46,101 nucleotides of DNA from Tamaricihabitans halophyticus (GTDB lineage: Bacteria; Actinomycetota; Actinomycetes; Mycobacteriales; Pseudonocardiaceae). The DNA lies in the NCBI RefSeq assembly GCF_004340875.1, contig NZ_SLXQ01000025.1, positions 1 through 46,101 on the forward strand. The letters run 5' to 3'. Shown here one piece after another: positions 42,839 through 46,101 of this stretch; positions within the stretch are counted from its first letter, which is position 1; each line of letters begins with the position of its first letter. The position numbers were made by a program, and so were the translations under genes. Under the pieces are notes generated by a model. The model was not told the origin of the DNA. It made no database searches and worked only from the letters and a program-made list of their open reading frames with translations.

Positions 42839-43755
42839 GCGGGCGGCTCGGCGAGCGGATCCAGGACCACGGCTACGGCCTCGGTTGGCGGTTGGTGCGC
42901 GCCTTGCCAAAGGGGATCGCCTCCGGAGCCTTCCAACTGGGCGCCGACCTCGCCGCCTGGCGCGGCGGGCCGCGGGCCGCGCAGCTGCGGCGCAACCTCG
43001 CCAGGGTGGTGCCGCAAGCCGGCCCCGCGGAACTGGACGAGCTGGTCCGGGACGGGCTGCGCTCCTACGCCCGGTACTGGCGGGAAGCTTTCCGGCTGCC
43101 CGCCATGGATCTCGGCGCGACCTTTCGCCAGGTGCATTCGGTCGCGACCGGGATGGAATACGTCGACGCCGCACTCGAAGCCGGTAACGGCGCGGTGCTC
43201 GCGCTGCCGCATTCAGGGAACTGGGATATCTCCGGTGTCTACCTGGTCGGCTATTCCGGACAGTTCACCACCGTTGTCGAGCGCCTCGAACCCGAGTCGG
43301 TGTATCAACGGTTCGTCGCCTACCGGGAATCGCTTGGCTTCGAAGTGATCCCGCATGACGGCACCGGAGGCTCACCCACCCGGTTACTGCTCAAGCGGCT
43401 GCGGCAGAACCGGCTGGTCTGCCTGCTCTCCGACCGGGATCTGTCGCCGAGTGGCATGCCGGTGAGCTTCTTCGGGGAACAGGCCAGGATGCCCGCGGGG
43501 CCGGCCAAACTTGCCGCCTACACCGGAGCGGCGCTGCTGCCCGCGCACACCTGGTTCACCGAGGACGGCTGGGGGTTGCGGATTCACCCGCCGATCAGGG
43601 TGAACGCCAAGGAGGAAGTTCCCGCGGCGATGCAGACGCTGGCGGACGTGTTCGCGGCCGATATCGCCACCCATCCGGCAGACTGGCACATGATGCAGCC
43701 GCTATGGGACCGGGACCTACCCGGCGACGATCGGGCCGCGGGACCACAACGATGA
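42835..43755 (+). CDS. Phosphatidylinositol mannoside acyltransferase (PatA-like)
   Basis: A 306-residue acyltransferase of the lysophospholipid/HtrB (LpxL) fold. The catalytic H-x4-D/N motif is seen as LALPHSGNWDISGVYLVG (about residue 122), followed by the conserved LLSDRDLSPSGMPVSFFGEQARMPAGPAKLAAYTGAALLPAHTW block (about 198-240). In the mycobacterial operon PatA acylates the mannose of PIM1/PIM2 at the inner face of the membrane. The start ATG 42835 overlaps the pgsA stop; in-frame sequence upstream belongs to pgsA in another frame. Confidence 0.92.
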   Translation: MSGRLGERIQDHGYGLGWRLVRALPKGIASGAFQLGADLAAWRGGPRAAQLRRNLARVVPQAGPAELDELVRDGLRSYARYWREAFRLPAMDLGATFRQVHSVATGMEYVDAALEAGNGAVLALPHSGNWDISGVYLVGYSGQFTTVVERLEPESVYQRFVAYRESLGFEVIPHDGTGGSPTRLLLKRLRQNRLVCLLSDRDLSPSGMPVSFFGEQARMPAGPAKLAAYTGAALLPAHTWFTEDGWGLRIHPPIRVNAKEEVPAAMQTLADVFAADIATHPADWHMMQPLWDRDLPGDDRAAGPQR

Positions 43756-43786
43756 CCGGGCGGGGTTCAGCATCCCGGAGCGCCCG

Positions 43787-44923
43787 ATGAGAATCGGAGT
43801 GGTCTCGCCGTACTCGTTCAGCGTGCCGGGCGGAGTTCAGGAGCATATCGTCGATCTCGCCGTGGCCATGCGCAAACTAGGCCACCAGGTCGACGTGCTC
43901 GCGCCCGCCGACGACGATGACGAGCTGCCGGATTTCGTGACCTCCTCGGGGCGCGCGGTCGGCATTCCCTACAACGGATCGGTGGCCAGGCTGTCGTTCG
44001 GCCCGGTCTCCTACGCGCGGGTGCGTCGCTGGATCCGCGAGCATGATTTCGATGTGGTGCACCTGCACGAACCGACCGCGCCCAGCCTGTCGATGCTGGC
44101 GCTGGTGCTCGCCGACGGTCCGATCGTCGCGACTTTCCACACCTCGACGCCGCGGTCACGGGCGTTGAGCGCGTTTCACGGTGTGCTGCAACCATTTCTG
44201 GAGAAGATCACCGCGCGGATCGCGGTGTCCGCGCTGGCAAGGCGAGTGCAGGTGGAGCACCTTGGAGGCGACGCCGTAGAGATCCCGAATGGGGTCGACG
44301 TGCCGTTTTTCGCCAATGCTCGTCCGCTGGACGGGTACCCGCGCGCGGGCGGCACGATCGGCTTTGTTGGTCGTTATGCCGAACCCCGCAAGGGCATGCC
44401 GGTCTTGTTGGACGCACTGCGGCCGTTGTTGGCGGACCTACCCGAGTTGCGGCTGCTGGTCGTCGGTAGGGGTGCCGCCGAGGAGCTGCGCAGGCTCGCT
44501 GGTCCCCGGTTGGCCGAACGGCTCGATCTGCTCGGCCAGGTGGACAACGAGACGAAGGCGCGGGCCCTGCGCAGTGTCGACGTCTACTGCGCGCCGAACA
44601 CCGGCGGCGAGAGCTTCGGGATGATCCTGACCGAGGCGATGGCGGCCGGCACACCGGTCGTTGCCAGTGAGCTGGACTCGTTCCGCAGGGTGCTCGACGG
44701 TGGCAAGGCCGGCGTGCTGAGCCCGACCGGCGACTCCGAGGCGCTTGGTAGCCGGTTGCGGGAGCTGCTCGCCGATCCAGCGCGGCGCGCCGAACTCGCC
44801 GAGGCGGGTAGCGCGCGGGTCGCTGGCTATGACTGGGCGGTGCTCGCCGAGCAGGTCCAGCGGGTGTATGAGACCGCGATCGCGGCATGCCCGCGTCAGG
44901 TGCGCGAAGCTGGCGATCCGTAA
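43787..44923 (+). CDS. pimA: Phosphatidylinositol alpha-mannosyltransferase PimA
   Basis: A 378-residue GT4 enzyme transferring mannose from GDP-mannose to phosphatidylinositol, the first step of PIM and lipomannan synthesis at the cytoplasmic membrane. Landmarks are the start MRIGVVSPYSFSVPGGVQEHI, the catalytic-histidine segment VATFHTSTPRSRALSAF (about residues 113-129), IGFVGRYAEPRKGMPVLLDAL (about 192) and the E-x7-E donor motif in NTGGESFGMILTEAMAAGTPVVAS (about 273). It lies 31 bases after the acyltransferase and is followed directly by the Nudix gene (TAAATG). Confidence 0.95.
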   Translation: MRIGVVSPYSFSVPGGVQEHIVDLAVAMRKLGHQVDVLAPADDDDELPDFVTSSGRAVGIPYNGSVARLSFGPVSYARVRRWIREHDFDVVHLHEPTAPSLSMLALVLADGPIVATFHTSTPRSRALSAFHGVLQPFLEKITARIAVSALARRVQVEHLGGDAVEIPNGVDVPFFANARPLDGYPRAGGTIGFVGRYAEPRKGMPVLLDALRPLLADLPELRLLVVGRGAAEELRRLAGPRLAERLDLLGQVDNETKARALRSVDVYCAPNTGGESFGMILTEAMAAGTPVVASELDSFRRVLDGGKAGVLSPTGDSEALGSRLRELLADPARRAELAEAGSARVAGYDWAVLAEQVQRVYETAIAACPRQVREAGDP

Positions 44924-45949
44924 ATGACCGGTCAGCCCATGCTCACGATCATCGCCGCGGTTCTGGTCTGTGCTTTGCTGCTCGGCGCTTGGCTGATCGG
45001 TACCGCGAACCGGCTGATGCGGCTGCATGTGCGCACCGACGCGGCATGGGCGGCGGCCGAAGCGGCGCTTGGCAGACGCGCGGTGGTGGCTCGGGCCGTT
45101 GCCGCCGCCGGACTGCTTCCGGAAACCGAGGCGGATGCCCTGCGCGCGGCGGCGGAACGGGCGGAAAGCGTACCCCGCGAGGAGCGTGAGCAGGCGGAGA
45201 ACGAGCTGACCAGGCTGCTCGGCCTGGTACAGCGAAGCGCGCTGCCGGCCGAACTCGTCGAGGAGTTGGGTGACGCGGAACAGCGGGTCGTGATCGCGCG
45301 CCGGGTGCACAACGATGCCGTGCGGGACACGCTCACCCAACGACGCAGGCGGGTGGTGCGCTGGTGTCGGCTAGCCGGAACCGCGGCACAGCCCAGCTAT
45401 CTGGAGATCGCCGAGCCGGAGCTGACTGGACAGCTGGCAAGGTATCGGCGGTCGGCAAGGGTGTTGCTGGTGGACGCCGGCGCCAGGGTGCTGCTGTTCA
45501 ACGGGCATGATCCGGCCAGGAAAGACGCCGGTATCTGGTTCACCGTGGGCGGCGAGGTCGAGGCGGGGGAGGAGCTGCGCGGCGCCGCCTGTCGTGAGCT
45601 GCGCGAGGAAACCGGTCTGGAGCTGAGTGGTGACCGGCTGGTCGGTCCAGTCTGGCGGCGCCGTGCCCAATTCCCGTGGGACGGCGAGCTGATGGCCAGT
45701 GACGAGTGGTTCTTCCTGGCTCATTTGCGGGACACGACGGGGGAGACCGTCCCAGCGGAGGCCCTGTCGGCGCGGATCGACACCTCGGGCTTCACGGCGA
45801 TGGAGCGCGACAGCATCGATGGACACCGGTGGTGGACGCTGCCGCAGCTGCGGGACACCGACGAGACCGTGTATCCGGAGCAGCTGGCGGTGTTTCTGCC
45901 GCCGTTGCTCGACAACGGGTGGGACGGGCGACTACGCGCGATCAGCTAG
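44924..45949 (+). CDS. Membrane-anchored Nudix hydrolase of the PIM operon
   Basis: A 341-residue protein. One N-terminal helix (MLTIIAAVLVCALLLGAWLIG, about residues 6-26, with a short break) is followed by a LemA-like helical stretch (RLMRLHVRTDAAWAAAEAALGRRA) and a C-terminal Nudix domain whose box is VGGEVEAGEELRGAACRELREETGLEL (about 208-234). It corresponds in position and architecture to Rv2609c of M. tuberculosis, last gene of the PIM operon. The substrate is not known; a nucleotide sugar or CDP-linked lipid intermediate of the pathway would be logical. The ATG abuts the pimA stop codon. Confidence 0.92.
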   Translation: MTGQPMLTIIAAVLVCALLLGAWLIGTANRLMRLHVRTDAAWAAAEAALGRRAVVARAVAAAGLLPETEADALRAAAERAESVPREEREQAENELTRLLGLVQRSALPAELVEELGDAEQRVVIARRVHNDAVRDTLTQRRRRVVRWCRLAGTAAQPSYLEIAEPELTGQLARYRRSARVLLVDAGARVLLFNGHDPARKDAGIWFTVGGEVEAGEELRGAACRELREETGLELSGDRLVGPVWRRRAQFPWDGELMASDEWFFLAHLRDTTGETVPAEALSARIDTSGFTAMERDSIDGHRWWTLPQLRDTDETVYPEQLAVFLPPLLDNGWDGRLRAIS

Positions 45950-46031
45950 GTGAGCCGCTGGTCCCTCAATCGCAAGATCCCTAAAGATTGCGGTGTGTGT
46001 GGGGGGGGTGGGGGGTGTCCCTATGGAGTTG
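45950..46031. other. Junction between the PIM operon and the IS110-type element
   Basis: Just after the Nudix stop CGCAA and TTGCG can form a weak stem (45970-45992). A tract with eight and six consecutive G follows (46000-46017), then GTGTCCCTATGG, which I take as the outer end of the insertion element. The exact element boundary cannot be fixed because IS110 elements often lack terminal inverted repeats. Confidence 0.4.
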
Positions 46032-46100
46032 TCAAGCGGGGGATTCCATGGGGTGTTGGTAGTGGGTTTTGTTGCGGAGCATGGCGTAGAGGACGTCGCA
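46032..46100 (-). mobile_element. IS110-family transposase, 3' end (partial)
   Basis: The minus strand ending at 46032 encodes the last 22 residues CDVLYAMLRNKTHYQH (then PMESPA) and a TGA stop. The sequence DVLYAMLR-x-x-T-x-Y is the characteristic C-terminus of IS110-type (Transposase_20) DEDD transposases. The rest of the element lies beyond the right edge. Insertion just after the PIM operon leaves its last gene intact. Confidence 0.75.
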
Positions 46101-46101
46101 G

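Noticed and set aside
1-46101. tRNA, rRNA, phage attachment sites or replication origin
   Set aside because: No cloverleaf ending in CCA-like context, no rRNA segment, integrase or DnaA-box cluster was recognised by eye; a covariance search would be needed to be certain.

Overview
The window is GC-rich, densely packed actinomycete DNA. Start codons are often GTG or TTG, and many stop/start pairs overlap as ATGA or GTGA. The right part (38.3-45.9 kb) carries the phosphatidylinositol-mannoside locus in the order known from mycobacteria: thrS, HIT protein, pgsA, PIM acyltransferase, pimA, Nudix. A flavin-free mycobacterial-type MTHFR, an NmtR/P1B-ATPase pair and an accA2/accD2-like locus are also present. 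Together these point to Mycobacteriales/Pseudonocardiales, most likely a Pseudonocardiaceae genus; this is inferred from gene content, not from a database search.

Layout. 0.2-4.6 kb: a Nudix hydrolase, then on the minus strand a zinc-free quinone oxidoreductase and an AfsR/SARP-type regulator with NB-ARC and TPR domains. 4.7-12.5 kb, minus strand: a tight six-gene catabolic operon (MHS transporter, FAD oxidoreductase, class III CoA-transferase, enoyl-CoA hydratase, DapA-fold lyase, aldehyde dehydrogenase) behind an XRE/cupin regulator whose promoter holds a perfect operator palindrome. 12.5-17 kb: an intracellular PhoD-like phosphatase, then a luciferase-like monooxygenase and SMP-30 lactonase divergent from a TetR regulator. 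17-20.3 kb, minus strand: a methyltransferase, the flavin-free MTHFR and a LacI regulator. 20.4-22.1 kb: a two-gene operon (metal-dependent amidohydrolase, thiol-dioxygenase-like cupin) behind a 38-bp composite operator, followed by a strong bidirectional terminator and a convergent 25-codon cysteine-rich mini-gene. 22.2-25.1 kb, minus strand: DUF998 membrane protein, DMT transporter and GT4 glycosyltransferase.

25.3-34.5 kb, plus strand: a seven-gene acyl-CoA carboxylation operon (TIGR03084 protein, AtuA-like, acyl-CoA dehydrogenase, carboxylase beta, biotin carboxylase alpha, second acyl-CoA dehydrogenase, TetR), with the architecture of citronellol/leucine-type catabolism. 34.6-38.2 kb: a RutE-like nitroreductase, a P1B-4 metal ATPase divergent from NmtR, and a flavodoxin. 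38.3-45.9 kb: the thrS-PIM locus, interrupted between the HIT gene and pgsA by a divergent yceI/marR pair with its own operators. The last 70 bases are the 3' end of an IS110-family transposase.

Most notable are the cysteine-rich mini-gene with two CxCCxxC units beside a thiol-dioxygenase-like gene, the uncharacterised six-gene catabolic operon, and a set of regulator/operator pairs that can be read directly from the sequence.
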